Below are positions 35,188 to 48,105 of a stretch of DNA of 64,000 bases, one piece after another. The notes below the pieces were generated by a model. It searched no databases, was not told where the DNA came from, and was given only the letters and a program-made list of their open reading frames with translations. Source of the stretch: Azadirachta indica (lineage: Eukaryota > Streptophyta > Magnoliopsida > Sapindales > Meliaceae); the NCBI GenBank assembly GCA_022749755.1, contig CM040447.1, positions 4,238,545 through 4,302,544 of the forward strand, written 5' to 3'. How positions within the stretch are numbered: the stretch's first letter is position 1; each line of letters starts with the position of its first letter. The position numbers were made by a program, and so were the translations under genes.

Positions 35188-36294
35188 GGATTACTCATTA
35201 AGTTTAAGATAAGCGTATTACCATATTTTGCAAAAAACTAGATGTAGACTTCAATCAAAATAAAAGATATGATTTTTTCTAAATGATTTATTTACACAAA
35301 AATTTTAGAATATTGAAAAACAATTTATGTGACTCAAAATTTCAATTGGTCTGAGAAACAAAGAACTTGTTTAATTTATTCTTCAAAAACAGTTTTCAAA
35401 ATTAAAATATTGAATTGTAATTTTAAAATTTTGATTTTGAAAATGATTTGCACATATTATTTAAAAAATAAGTTTAAAATTTAAAATAAATATCTAGCAC
35501 AATATTTGAAAACATGTTTTGCATTTGATTCATCAATAATTTTATTAAACAGCAAATGATATATATCACGAGTGTAAAATAAAACATATAGATGTAAATG
35601 GTTCATAAAAAACAATCAACTCATCCACATAATACTTGTTTTTAATTAATTGTCAATAAATATTTATTCATAATTATTAATAGCAAATTATAAAATATAA
35701 CATTAAAATTAATCAAATATTATATATGAACCTAATTTTGTCTTCATGTACAATGATGTTTAAACAAGCAGCAAAAATTCTTCCAAATTTCCTTTTTTTG
35801 TTAACTTTTAAAAAGGCTTTTCATTTTTATGACAATTATCGATCAAGAAACAATATTTTGTCCTCCTTCTTTTGATATGAAAGAAAAGTTTAAAGTTTTA
35901 AAAAAGAAAGAGTTCATAACAGAGAGGAGAGAAAAAATAGAAATATATGAGATAGTAAAAAGAGAGGTATAACTGGATTATATAGTTTACAAATAAAAGT
36001 GTTCTTCCTCTGTTCATTGTTTTGGTGATAAACTTGTGGGAGATTATTTATTATTTTGTTGTTAGTTTTGACAATGTTGAAAAGAAGAGAGATATGAGGA
36101 TTTTGCAAATGTGTTTTTATTTGTTCAACTTTTCATTGTTCAAATTTTTAACTTGTGAAATGAGAAACACATTTGATATGCAATACACTTAGGGGAGCTG
36201 TGGTTTATTTATTTTGTGTTGCATAGATATTACATGATGTCGCTTGATATATATATACAGTTTGCATTTATTTGAAGATTTCCATTATGCACCC

Positions 36295-36348
36295 TTTTAA
36301 ATCAAAAAGGGAGAGAAGTACTTTTTAAATCAAAAAGGGAGAGAAGTA
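36295..36348 (+). repeat. 27-bp tandem duplication containing a polypurine-tract-like motif
   Basis: Two adjacent copies of TTTTAAATCAAAAAGGGAGA plus GAAGTAC. The related place in unit 4 (about 45159) has a single copy. AAAAAGGGAGAGAAG resembles the polypurine tract at the 3' end of plant copia internal regions. Confidence 0.8.
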
Positions 36349-39000
36349 CTCATTGATATCTTTGATTTGACTAGATTCTTCTTGTCGCATTTGTTGTGAT
36401 ATTTTTAACATGAAAAATTGGAATACAAGTTGATCATCAAAAGGATACCTAATATCAAGACATTCATGAACAGAAATGGGAAGCCTTAAAAGCAAATGGA
36501 AGAGATAATTGAAGAATTAAATACACAAATATTAGGCATTTTTTATTGGTAATGTATCTTCAAATTGATCATTGATGAAAGATTCATTGGTAATTTAATT
36601 TCCAATTTTGATTAACTATTTAGTTAACTAATTAATATAAATTAATTTCGAAAATTAATCAAATCAGCACACTACAAATAAAATAATGAAGACACGGCAT
36701 TTAAACATGGTTTGGATTTTGAAATTCGACATCCACTAGGCAATGTTTAGAGAAAAAACAATTCACTATAAAATAACACAATACGAACACCAATCAAATT
36801 ATAAAAAATCAAAGGCTCCCTCTTTATTGTTGTTGCCATATAGTATCTTCTTATATGGCCTTCTTTCGTGAGATCCCCTCATTTTTTATGTCGTCGATCT
36901 CCCTTCTAATGAACATGGCTTCGTCTCCCGAAGAAATCAAGTTGTTTCGTAAAGAACACAACCAAATTATTTTCACAACATTTAAGAAATATAAATTCTT
37001 AAGTTTATTATAATAGGAATTATAAACAAATAATCCTCACTAAATTATTCTCAATTAAAGTATAAGGAAAAAAGATGAACAACTTAGAAAATAAAAATCA
37101 TGCCTATTGGAGTCTTGACAGAATCTAAAACTATGGTTTTTTTTTTTTTATAATGAAAACATAAACTCTAGTCCAAAAAGGATTTTTATTTCCTTAAGGA
37201 AATAAATCTCCTAAATTAAGAAGGATTTTTACCTTGCCATAAACTCCTTATTTCCCAAAGTCCTTCCTTCCTTTGAGTTGTAGAATCGTAAATGCATGTT
37301 TCCTAGTTAAACTCTATCAACAAACTATTTTAAAAATAGCTGAAAAACTAACATACATGGAGTTTAATTAAAACAAAACTATGCAGATTTTTCTACTGTA
37401 TGTTTGTTGCAACATAATTTTTGTCTTACAAAAAGACCCACAATTTTTAGAATTAAAATTCTAAAATTATATCTAATTGCCTTATAATACCAAGGAAAAT
37501 CCCAACAATTGATTTCCACTTAAAAGCTCCAATTGAATTTTTCATTAAGACGCATGTTTTTTAAGGCTTCTCAAAACTTACTATAGCTATATGATTTTAA
37601 TGTAAATGTTTTAAATATGTGAGAAATATGCAAGTCAAACATCAACTTCATCACCCATTTTGGCTTTCATTTGTAATATTTAGAAGGAGATACTTTGTAG
37701 TTAATTGTTTCACACCAGTAGAAAAAAGCTCTAATTTCACTGCAATTGATAAAAAATTCGAGCTAAGCACACTTCTTCTACTATTTCTTGTAGGCAAAAA
37801 TGCATCAACTTTTTTTGTCATTTCTTGTCAAAAAGCTACATGAACCTACCATTTTCTTGTCATTGACCAAATCGCTTATTCAATTTCAAATGATTTTGCC
37901 CTCTACTACTAATTCCTACCATCTCAGCGGTCATTCCTCCCCATATTACTGACAAAAGCCACATAAAAGATAGATCACTGGGAACACGAATTGAACTCAA
38001 AACACATGACTTTTATTCACGATTTTTAAAAATGAATAACAACAAAGATTGTAGGGATTTGCTTGATTTGGTTTTTCTAACTTTCATTGATAGAGTTTTG
38101 TATATGGTTTGAAAAAAATTTGTGTTTTAAAAGAAAGAAAAGAGAGAGAGAAGCAACGGCTATGGCCATGGTAGAGAAAGTGACAAAGAGAGAAGAAATA
38201 AAAAATAATAAAAAGATAAAATGATGAAACTAGAGGTGGTGATAATGGTAGCATATTTACAAATGGGATAAACAAAAAGGGTGGCAATGGAGGTAGTCAA
38301 TTTGGAGATAGGAAGAAAGGTGGCAAAGGATGAAGAAAAATTCTAATAGATTATTACAAATGTAATGGCAGGGACAAAATATTCAAATTGTCCAAAGTAT
38401 GTCTTGATTTGTTATTCACCAAAGTTTAGGATAAAATGTTATTATCCTTTGTCAGTTTCAATTAGAATAAAGGTAAAATAATCATTTTATCAATATTTAA
38501 AGATGGAGTGATGACTTTCAATAAATTAGGCATATATCTGGCATATGTTAATAAATGAAAAGGTAACACTTAAAATAACCCTTTTTTTCCTTGAGAAAAC
38601 TGTTTTTTTGGGTTTCAATTTTAAAGTTCCATCATGAATATAAAATTTTGAATTTTTATATTTTTTTTTGATATTCTATTTATCTATTTTATGTATTTAA
38701 TTAATATTTTATAATTTACCTTTTCGAGAAATGCATAAAATTTAGGACATTTATATACTTATATTTATCAACACAAGTTAGAAGGATGTTTATAAGATTT
38801 TATAGGTTAAAAATTGGTTAAAATCTTCCGATAACGAAAAAAATCGTAAGGAGTTTTAGTAATGTTTATTTGTAGAGAACAGTTAATGTTGCATGCGTTT
38901 ATTATTGCATCCATATATTAGAGTATATTAATTACCCATTAAGTTCATTTAGGAAGATTATGTATATATATGAGTTTTACATGAAATAGGTTAATTTACA

Positions 39001-39022
39001 ATATATATATATATATATATAT
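39001..39022. repeat. (AT)n microsatellite (unit 3)
   Basis: About 11 AT units; homologous to 26451-26486. Confidence 0.95.
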
Positions 39023-40074
39023 ACATATGTACTCATTTAGGTTATGGTATGCATATTAGCATAATTTGCAAAAAGCCATAGACTTTAATCAAAATAAAAC
39101 ATACCATTTTTTTAAATGACTTTATTATTTAAAAATTGTCTTCAAACATTAAAACATTGAATTGTAATTTTAAAATTTTTATATTGAAAATGATTTGGGT
39201 ATTTTTTTTAAAAATAATTTTAAAATTTTAAATAAATGTTAGGCACAATGTGTAAAAACATGTTTTTCACTCTTACGATTAGTAAATTCATTAAACAACA
39301 AATTATATACATCACAAATGTAGAACTAAAACAAAATGCAGAAAAATGATCAATAAAAATGAGTCAGCTCATCCAGATAGATACATTTTATACACTGATT
39401 ATCAATAAATATTTACTCATAATAGGAATAGAAAATTATCAAATACAGCCTTCAAATTAACCAAGAATCATGAACCCAATTATCTCTTCATGTACAATAA
39501 TGCTCAAAACAGCTACAAAGATTCTTCCAAATTTTTCTTTTTCACCTCATAAAATTTTTTTTTTTCATTTTTATGATAATCATCAAGCAATAATCAATAT
39601 TTCTTTTTTTCTAATAATTAATTATAAGACAATGTTTTGGCTCACTATCTCTATTTATTAATACTATTGACTTGCTATATATATGACTGAAAATATTATG
39701 TTTGAATTTTTTTAACGAATTGATAGTTCACTGCTCGTCAATAATATTTTACAGATTGAATATGCAATTTTAGGTGGGTAGATTAATATATAAAGATTGC
39801 ATGGTTCTAGACTTTTGGAATATTAGAAACTTTACCTAGAGAAGAATAAAGAAAAACTATGCTACTCAGTAATTAATCTAGGACTAGGATTTGACTCTTA
39901 ATAACATTTGAACAATTAATTGCAATAATAAGGTTTGAAAATTTTAAGTTATGTGATCTTTATAAAGTAAAGTTTGAGAAATATTATTTCAAGGATAGTG
40001 CTTACGTGTGTGTCGTCCTATTTTAACAAGTGTTGTATTCGAGTTAAATTAGGTGTGTTAAATTGGGTTGTTAC

Positions 40075-40134
40075 AAAGAGCAATAATCAACAACTATGGT
40101 TTACAATTCCACAGTTGTTGAATAATTGCTCTTT
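40075..40134. repeat. near-perfect 25-bp inverted repeat (hairpin) unique to unit 4
   Basis: Left arm AAAGAGCAATAATCAACAAC plus TATGG, a 9-bp loop, then right arm CCACAGTTGTTGAATAATTG plus CTCTTT. The arms differ at only two or three positions. The same block in unit 3 (about 33575-33640) has the left arm but unrelated sequence in place of the right arm. Confidence 0.8.
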
Positions 40135-41446
40135 GTACTGCTTCGCCTTCCAAACAAAAATGAATTGACTGATTGTATACAAAAGCCTTTCTATTTCTCA
40201 AAATTTGATTGCAAAAGTGGATTATGGCAAATAAGATGATATGAATAATGAGTTGGACAGTTTTTAGTTGTTTAGAAAAATAAAACTTAATTTATCTGAG
40301 AAACTTATTTATAGTACTCCAACGTAAAAAAATTAAGCTTTTTTCGGAAAATATTCTTAAAATTTGATACATATTAAACATATATAATATTTTATTACTT
40401 ATATCAAATATATTTTTATTATGGCAAAATATATTTCTGACTATCCAAAGTACAAAGAATAAAAATTAATTTGTCATTTATACTCTAATATTTTTTGGAA
40501 ATTGAATTGCAAAGGAAATCCACCGTATACATTTTTCCATGTTATCTTTTCTAGCTCCTTTTTTTTATTGAATTTAAATCTAACTTTAAAAATTAAATAG
40601 ATTAAAATACAATATAAGAAATTTAACAAAAGAAAAATCTATGTACATTAATCAATAAAAACATAATTTATTTTTAATAAAATGACATATGAATTGCGTA
40701 AATGTAGTATACATATATTTGAAAAAAAAAAGATGTTGCAAGTAGTATATTTCTTCAATGCATTGGTAGGTTAGTCAATATATTTACTTAATTCTTGCAA
40801 AAGTATTTACGGTCTGTTAGGTAAACTTTTCAAATAGGGTTTTTCTGAGTAGACCTTATACCTATATACCTTTTATAAGTAGAGTTTTTAATAAAAATTA
40901 ATTCATCATTAATTGTCACAAATAACTTTACAAAAATTTGAGTTAGTATTTAAATAGACAAATTTTTAATGTTCTATTTTAGAGCAATAGTGTAAATTTT
41001 TTAAAAATAAAATAATAGTATTTTGGCCAATTTCACCTTTTAAAAAAATTAGAGAATTTTTAATGTTAAAAGCCCAAAATTTGGATATATTCCAATACAA
41101 GGAAAATGACCTTTTTAATTACCAAAAACTCTTCTATAATGTCAATTAAATGACATTCAAAAGTTGAAAAAAAAATTTTATAACCCATTATAGTTAATGA
41201 AAAAGCCAAATCAAAAGATCACTTAGGTAATAATGCTAACTTGTGGATTATAATTGTTAAAGATGAGAAACTTTTATTGTAGAGGGCTTGGATATATTAA
41301 AATCTTGAGTCTCCAAATAAAAGAGGAGTTTATATGAATAGTTATTAATTATTGCTCATACTCATAAAAAATCTCTGATACATGAAGTTGATATTATTCT
41401 CTTCTAAAACTTTTTCAACTTTACATTGTGGATTAAAGCAAGCTAT

Positions 41447-41821
41447 TTATTGTTTTGGAGAATGAATAATACACTCATGCCAAACATGACCACTTCTAGC
41501 AAAAACATCAGCATTATTTTTCTCAGGGTAGTACGGTGCAGTTACTCGCACAAACTTATTGTGACAAGCCCATCCCTCAGCTATAAGTTGTTGGCAACAT
41601 TCAGGAGATAGATTCTCATGCTTGTAAACACTTGCTTTGATAGCCTCGCCACATGCTGGTTGTAACTTAGTTCCGCAATGCTCAAGAAAATTGTGAGTTT
41701 TCTGTGGTAGTAAAGGTAAAGGCACAAGATCTTTAACTGGCACAAGAAATGATGAAAGCATGACAAATATACTGAAAAGCAAAACAGATCTCTCGAAACA
41801 TTGGAACTCCATGCCTACCAT
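41447..41821 (-). CDS. prolamin-like (ECA1/EC1-type) secreted protein, copy 3
   Basis: A complete 124-residue frame with signal peptide (about residues 10-29, RSVLLFSIFVMLSSFLV) and mature N-terminus near KDLVPLPLLP. Cysteines at 49, 57, 75, 76, 86 and 117 give the six-cysteine prolamin-like pattern; one more at residue 8 lies in the signal region. The end HVWHECIIHSPKQ is intact. It shares YYPEKNNADVFARSGHV with copy 1 and the MEFQ-FERS N-terminus with copy 2, so it looks mosaic between them. No intron. The TATA element seen upstream of copy 2 is degraded here (CATACATAAGAGC). The protein is plausible, but promoter decay leaves expression uncertain. Function is inferred from family only: a small secreted protein, possibly of reproductive tissue. 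Confidence 0.78.
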   Translation of the reverse strand: MVGMEFQCFERSVLLFSIFVMLSSFLVPVKDLVPLPLLPQKTHNFLEHCGTKLQPACGEAIKASVYKHENLSPECCQQLIAEGWACHNKFVRVTAPYYPEKNNADVFARSGHVWHECIIHSPKQ

Positions 41822-41897
41822 ATTACTTGCATATGTTTTGTCCCTAATATTTTTAAAAGGGATAGTTTTTTGAATGAAATTAAATGTTTTGGAACAA

Positions 41898-41911
41898 GCT
41901 CTTATGTATGA
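41898..41911 (-). promoter_or_regulatory. degraded TATA element of copy 3
   Basis: Minus strand reads CATACATAAGAGC where copy 2 has CATATAAAAGAGG; the core TATAAAA is lost. Confidence 0.45.
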
Positions 41912-42299
41912 TGATATATTGTTATTTTACGATTTTAAAATGTATTATAAACTTGGTAGGTGATATTTTTATTAATCTCATTTATTTGAAGTTAAGAATA
42001 TTAAAAGACGTTATTTATTTTGTGAATTAAACGCACTAAATTTAAAACTTTGTGCTTAAGGATTGATTTTAACATTTCCTTTTTCATTAGCCTCATATGT
42101 AATAATTTTTGATGACCTAAGGTACTAAAGCTATTATTGTCAAATTCATTAATAGTGATTAATGTTTAATTTATCTTCACTGTAAGTCAACAATTAAAAA
42201 TAGACAAAATTATTGGGTTAAACTTAAAAAATAGTCAACATCTCTCGTCTGCAAATCAATTTTTACAGAGAATATGTTCAACTTTTACATGAAATAGGT

Positions 42300-42322
<23 letters not shown>
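42300..42322. repeat. (TA)n microsatellite (unit 4)
   Basis: About 11 TA units, homologous to 28525-28579 and 35160-35187. Confidence 0.95.
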
Positions 42323-42330
<8 letters not shown>

Positions 42331-43097
42331 TATTCAATAAGTTTAAGGTAAGCATATTATTATAATTTGCAGAAAACTGATTGTAGACTTTAATCATCAT
42401 AAAGGATATTATTTTTTCTAAATGATTTATTTACACAAATTTTATTATATCGAAAACCAATTTACGTGATTTAAAATTTTAATTGGTTCGAGAAACAAAG
42501 AACTTGTTTAATTTATTCTTCAAAAATAGTTTTCAAAATTAAAATACTGAATCGTAATTTTAAAATTTTGATTTTGAAAATGATTTGTACATATTATTTA
42601 AAAAATAAATTTAAAATTTAAAATAAATGTATAGCACAGTATTTCAGAACATGTATTCCATTGGCGTCATCAGTAATTTTATTAAATAGCAAATTATATA
42701 TATCACAAATGTAGAATAAAAAATATAGATGCGAATGGTTCATAAAAAACAATCAGCGCATTCACATAATACCCATTTCGAATTAATTATCAATAAATGT
42801 GTATTCATAATTATGAATAGCAAATTATTTTATGCCAACTGTTATTGATAGTGAAAATTATAGTATAAATTTTTTAATTGTTTAAATGCAAATATTGAAG
42901 ATTGCTGGAAAGAAGCTTGATTTTCAAAAGTTAAAATGTAATTATATTTATTTTTTACGTTTCAAAATTGTAAAATATTTTGATCAACCTATGTCTACTG
43001 TAATTTACAAATTATTATCTTAATTTTCGAATGTATAGTTTCGAAGAATTAAAGATAAAAATATATTATTTTAATAAATTTGTTTGAAGAAATTTAG

Positions 43098-43734
43098 GGT
43101 CAGTTTGGGATTGTTATAGATTTTAAAATGAGATAATTTTAGTATGCTGTGGAAAAAATTAATGTTGAACAAAATCAATTTACTATTTAGAAAATTTTAT
43201 TTTTAAAAGTGCTATAAATTTCAAAAACAGCTTTGTTTGTTTCATAAATTTTATTGTTAAAATATTGCAGTAATGACAATTACCAAATTGTACATATTAA
43301 ATAGTACTAATAAATGAAATTTAATTTTAACTAACTGTTTGTTTATATACACACATAACACTTTGAAATAATTTATAGCAAAGAATATAAAAATTTTAAT
43401 CATATTTTCAAAAAAATAAAAAAAGTGATAAAAAGAAATAATATTTTGATTTTAATAATTTCATTTCCTAATTAAAGTTAAAATTTAATAATTGCTTTAA
43501 GGATAATTTTGGGTTTTTCTAATTTTAAATGGGTATATTCGGTATTATGTTTACAAATAAAATTTCTTTCCAAAATTTGATTTTGAAAGCAACTCTTTTT
43601 TTATTTTCTAAAACTTATTGTAAAAGAAAGTAATTTTGTCAAAAGTCATTATGAAAAATTTTTACCAAATACTTAAAATGACTTTTAACTACTTAAAACA
43701 GTTTTAACTCTTCTAATAGCAATCTCGCTCTAAG
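43098..43734. mobile_element. MITE of the GTTTGGGATTG type (unit 4 copy)
   Basis: Runs from GGTCAGTTTGGGATTG to AGCAATCTCGCTCTAAG. It is longer than the unit 2 copy because it keeps the internal AAAAACAGCTTTGTTTG stretch and a second small segment near 43630. Ends are imperfect inverted repeats. Confidence 0.55.
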
Positions 43735-43909
43735 TTTGACTAGGGGTGTTAGGTTTATGCTTGGTGTCAGCATCTTATAATAACCCTAAAATTTTGTTAA
43801 TGCAACCCACAATGTATAATCCATTATGTGGTAACAGATTTATTTGACCTTATAACAAACTTGCCTAGTTAGGTATTGAGGTTTGCGTGATACATTGTTT
43901 TGTTTGGCA

Positions 43910-44400
43910 AGCATATGTTATAGTGCATTTCATTACGTGTTTCTCTTCCCACAATAAGTCCTTATAAAGGAACCGCCCATTATTTCCTAATTGTGTTACT
44001 TACAAAAATATTCAAGTTTTACACTTTAGTACCCAAAAGGCTTTAGGTCCTTGAGTGTTAGTTTTTGCTCCTTTCGCAACCCAAAATTTTCTAACACAAT
44101 ATATGTGTTTTTCTTAATGGGGATGGAAAACTCATATGGCCAACATCATTATAATAACTGCATGCAATTTTGGAATCATTCATAGAAGTAGCCTTCAAAA
44201 ATACTTTTTCAAATATTTTTCGTTTAATGTGACGCTTGTATCCAATATATCCTTTGTCCAAAACACATCTTTTAGAGCCAAGCAAGAACACATATATAAG
44301 CATAATTGGTATCAAATTCGAAATTGGCTTACATACAAGTGTCAAAAACTCACTCCTTTCATTGCCTTATGTACAATTGTTAGCTCGAATCTTTAAAGCA
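43910..44400 (-). pseudogene. copia gag-pol relic with broken zinc knuckle (unit 4)
   Basis: Minus strand, one continuous frame: KRCVLDKGYIGYKRHIKRKI, then FEKVFLKATSMNDSKIACSY and YNDVGHMSFPSPLRK. It is the paralogue of the relic at 29990-30480. Here the frame is intact across the site where the unit 2 copy has an extra base, but the zinc knuckle has lost its second cysteine (Cys to Tyr) and its last (Cys to Ser). Both copies are non-functional for different reasons. Confidence 0.65.
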
Positions 44401-47400
44401 TATTTGTAGTTTGTGTTTGTAAGCATGATTGGTTGACATGTGCATACCTTGTTAACAAGTTCTTGGCTTACCATTTTGATCGTTTAATATTTAATTTTTT
44501 AGCCAAGGTTTCAAGGCATGTGTTTTGACTTAATATATGTTTTGATTGAATCATACATGCAATAATTAATATGTACAAAACAATCCCATGCCATTCTGTA
44601 TTTTGACATGTACTTAATTCTTCATTTATTTAATTCATTCATCATGCTTAAATGTATTTGAATTGAAATGTAATCACTCAATGATTAACTTTTCTATCCA
44701 TTTCAAGCCAAATATTCATGGACTTAATTGTTACTTATTTGATATTGTATTTTCAATTATTTAAATTCTGTTGTGGCTTTAAATAGAAAAAAAAAGGGAA
44801 AAAAAGAGTACGTGAGCATGGAATATTTATTATGTATAGAAGTGTTCTTCCTCTAATCATTATTTTGGCGATAAACTTGTGGGAGATTATTCACTATTTT
44901 GTTGTTATTTTTTACAATGCTAAAATGAGGAGAGATATGAAAAATTTGCAAATGTGTTTTTATTTGTAAAAGAAATTCTGCAATCTTTTCATTTTTCCAA
45001 TTTTTAACTTGTGAAACGAGAAACACATTTGATACACAATACATTTAGGAGAGGTGTGGTTTATTTATTTTGTGTTGCATAGATATAACATGATGATTGT
45101 CTCTTGATATATATATATATATAGTTTGTATTTATTTGAAAATTTCTGTTGTGCACTCTTTTAAAACAAAAAGGGATAGAAGTTGTTACTACTTTTATCT
45201 TATTCCCTCACCCCTTGATTTTAATTGTATTTGTTCAAAAGTTTAGTGGAAGTTTTCAATCTTGGAAATTTTTCGAAATCTTTCTACAACTTATTTCCAA
45301 ATATTATTATCATACTCTTATATTTGATATTCTTTTTGATGATAACAAAAGAGGCAGAAGTTTAATTATTTGCCATATGATTGATGGTCATATATTTGAA
45401 TTAAAATGTCTTCTCTGAAATGCTCACATGCTTAAATGTTTCATTTATGCTATGGGGAGCATAAATTTTAGATTGGCTGATGTATGATCAATTCATGAGC
45501 TAAATTCTTATTGGCAATCAATGGTTGTCTTCATAAAAAAGTGGGGAGATTATTAGCCTTAAGGCTCATTATCATTGCTTTGATCATAACAATTATTGAT
45601 ATCTTTGATTTAACTAAATTTTTCTTGCAGCATTTGTTGTGATATTTTTAACATGAAAAATTGGAGTACAAGTTGATCATCAAAAGGATATCTAAAATTA
45701 AGACATTTATGAATAGAAATGGGAAGCCTTAAATTAATGGAAGAGACAATTGAAGATTTAAAGACACAAATATTACGTACTGTTTGTCGGTAATGTATCT
45801 TCAAATTGATCATTGATGAAAGATTGGTTGGTAATTTAATTTCCAATTTTAATTAACTATTTAGTTAACTAATTAATATAAATTAATTTCACAATTAATC
45901 AAATAGCAAACTATAAATAAAATAATGAAGCCACGGCATTTAAACATGGTTTGGATTTTGAAACCTGACATCCACTAGGCAACGTTTAGAGAAAAAACAA
46001 TTCACTAAAAAATAAAACCATACGAACACCAATCAACTTGTAAAAAGTCAAAGGCTCCCTTTTTATTGTTGTTGTTGTATAGTATCTTCTTATACGGCCT
46101 TCTTTCGCGAGATCCCCTCATTTTTTACGTCATCGATCTCCCTTTTAATGAACACGGCTTCGTCTCCCGAAGAAATCAAGTTGCTTCCTAAAAACACAAC
46201 CAAATTATCTTCGCAACACTTATGAAATCTAAATTCTTAAGTTTATTAGAATAGGAATTACAAACAAATAATTCTCACTAAATTGTTCTCAATTAAAGCA
46301 TAAGGGATAAAGATGAACAACTTAGAAAATAAAAATCATGCCTATAGAGAAGCTCTCTATGAACTGGTTTTTCACATATTGGAGGCTTGGCAAAATCTAA
46401 AACTGTTTCTTTTTATTTTAAATAATGAAAACATAAACTTTAGTCCAAAGAGGATTTTTAATTCCTTATTCCTTAAGGAAATAAATCTCCTAAATTAGGA
46501 AGGATTCTTACCTTCCTATAAACTCCTTGTTTTCCAAAGTCCTTCCTTCCTTTGAGTTGTAGAATCGCAAATGAATGTTTTCTAGTTAAACTTTAACAAT
46601 CAACTAATTTCAAAATAACTAAAAAACTAACATACGTGGAGTTTAATTAAAACAAAAACTATGCAGATTTTTCTATTGTATTTTTATTGTAACATAATTT
46701 TTTTCTTACAAAATGATCCACAATTTTAATTGCCATATAATGACAAGAAAAATACTAACAACTGATTAGCACTTAAAAGCTCCAAATGAATTTTTCATTA
46801 AAACAAATGTTTTTTTAGGCTTCTCAAAACTTCATATAGCTATCTAATTTTAATGTGAATATTTAAAATATGTTAAAAATATGCAAGTCAAACATCAACT
46901 TCCTTACACACTGTGGCATTCATTTGTAATATCCAGAAGGAACTACTTTGCAGTTAACCTATTCATACCAGTGGTAAAAAGCTCCAATGTCACTACAACT
47001 GATCAAAATTCGAACTAAGCAGACTTCTTCTGCTTTTTCTTGTAGGCAACAATGCATCAATTTTTTACCTGCCATTTTCTTGTCATTGACCAAATCCTTA
47101 TTTCAATTTCAAATGATTTTGTCCTCTACAACTAATTCCTACCATCTCAACTGTCGTTCCTCCCCATAATCCCCGGCAAAAACCACCTAAGAGTTAGATC
47201 ACTGTAAACACGAATTAAACTCAAGAGAGAAGACTTTTATTCATGATTTTTAAAAATGAATAATAACAAAGATTGTAGAGATTTGCTTGATTCAATTATT
47301 GTAACTTTCATCGACAGAGTTTTGAATGTGGGTTGAAAAAAATTTGTGTTTTAAGCAAGAAAAAAAAAAGACAGAGAGAAGCAATAGCTATGGCCATGGT

Positions 47401-48105
47401 ATAGAAAGCGAGAGAGACAGAGAAGAAATAAAAAAGTAAAAAAAAAAAGATGAAAAGATGAAAATGGACGTGTTGATAATGGTGGCATATTTACAAATGG
47501 GATAAAAAAAAGGTGAGAATGGAGGTAGTAGATAAAATGTTGTTATCCTTTGTCATTTTTAATTAGAATAAAGATAAAATAATCATTTTATTAATATTTG
47601 AGGTGTAGTGATGACTTTTAATAAATTAGGCATATATCTGACATATGTTAATAAATAAAAGGACAAGACAAAAAATAACTCCCTTTTTTTCGAAAACAAT
47701 TGTTATTTTGTATTTCAATTTTATTTTCAATTATAAAGTTCCATCTTGAATACAAAATTTTGAATTTTTCTATTTTTTTGGTATTGTGTTTATCTATTTT
47801 ATGTATTTTAGTTGATATTTTATAATTTAGATTTTAAATAAATGTATAAAATTTAGGACATTTATCAACACAAGTTAGACGGATATTTATATCATTTTAT
47901 AGGTTAAAAATTATTTAAAAGTTTACAATAACAAAAAAAAATGAAAGGAGTTTTAGTAATGTTTATTTGTAGAGAACAGTTAATGTTGCATGGGTTTACT
48001 ATTGCATCCATATATTAGTGTACATTAATTACTCATTAAGTTCATTTAGGAACAATATGTATAGATATGAGTTTTAAATGAAATAGGTTAATTTCCAAAA
48101 CATAG

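Larger units (their letters stand above)
33405..39905. repeat. array unit 3 (prolamin-like gene deleted)
   Basis: Starts with a 0.74-kb segment (block Y, 33410-34150), also present before unit 4 (39910-40640). It continues with the gene-downstream block (34150-34734), a deletion scar where the gene should be, the gene-upstream flank to about 35800, a 0.5-kb segment shared with unit 4 (35820-36345), and the long block (36350-39545). Variants group it with unit 1. A stretch at 39545-39905 is not repeated elsewhere in the window. No coding sequence is left. Confidence 0.8.

Noticed and set aside
36893..37018. 41-codon plus-strand frame (starts MSSISLLMNMASSPEEIK) in units 2 and 3
   Set aside because: It is truncated early in unit 1 and shifted in unit 4, so there is no sign of constraint.
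41581..41766. Second open frame within prolamin-like copy 3
   Set aside because: It overlaps the six-cysteine frame in another phase and has no signal peptide or family pattern.
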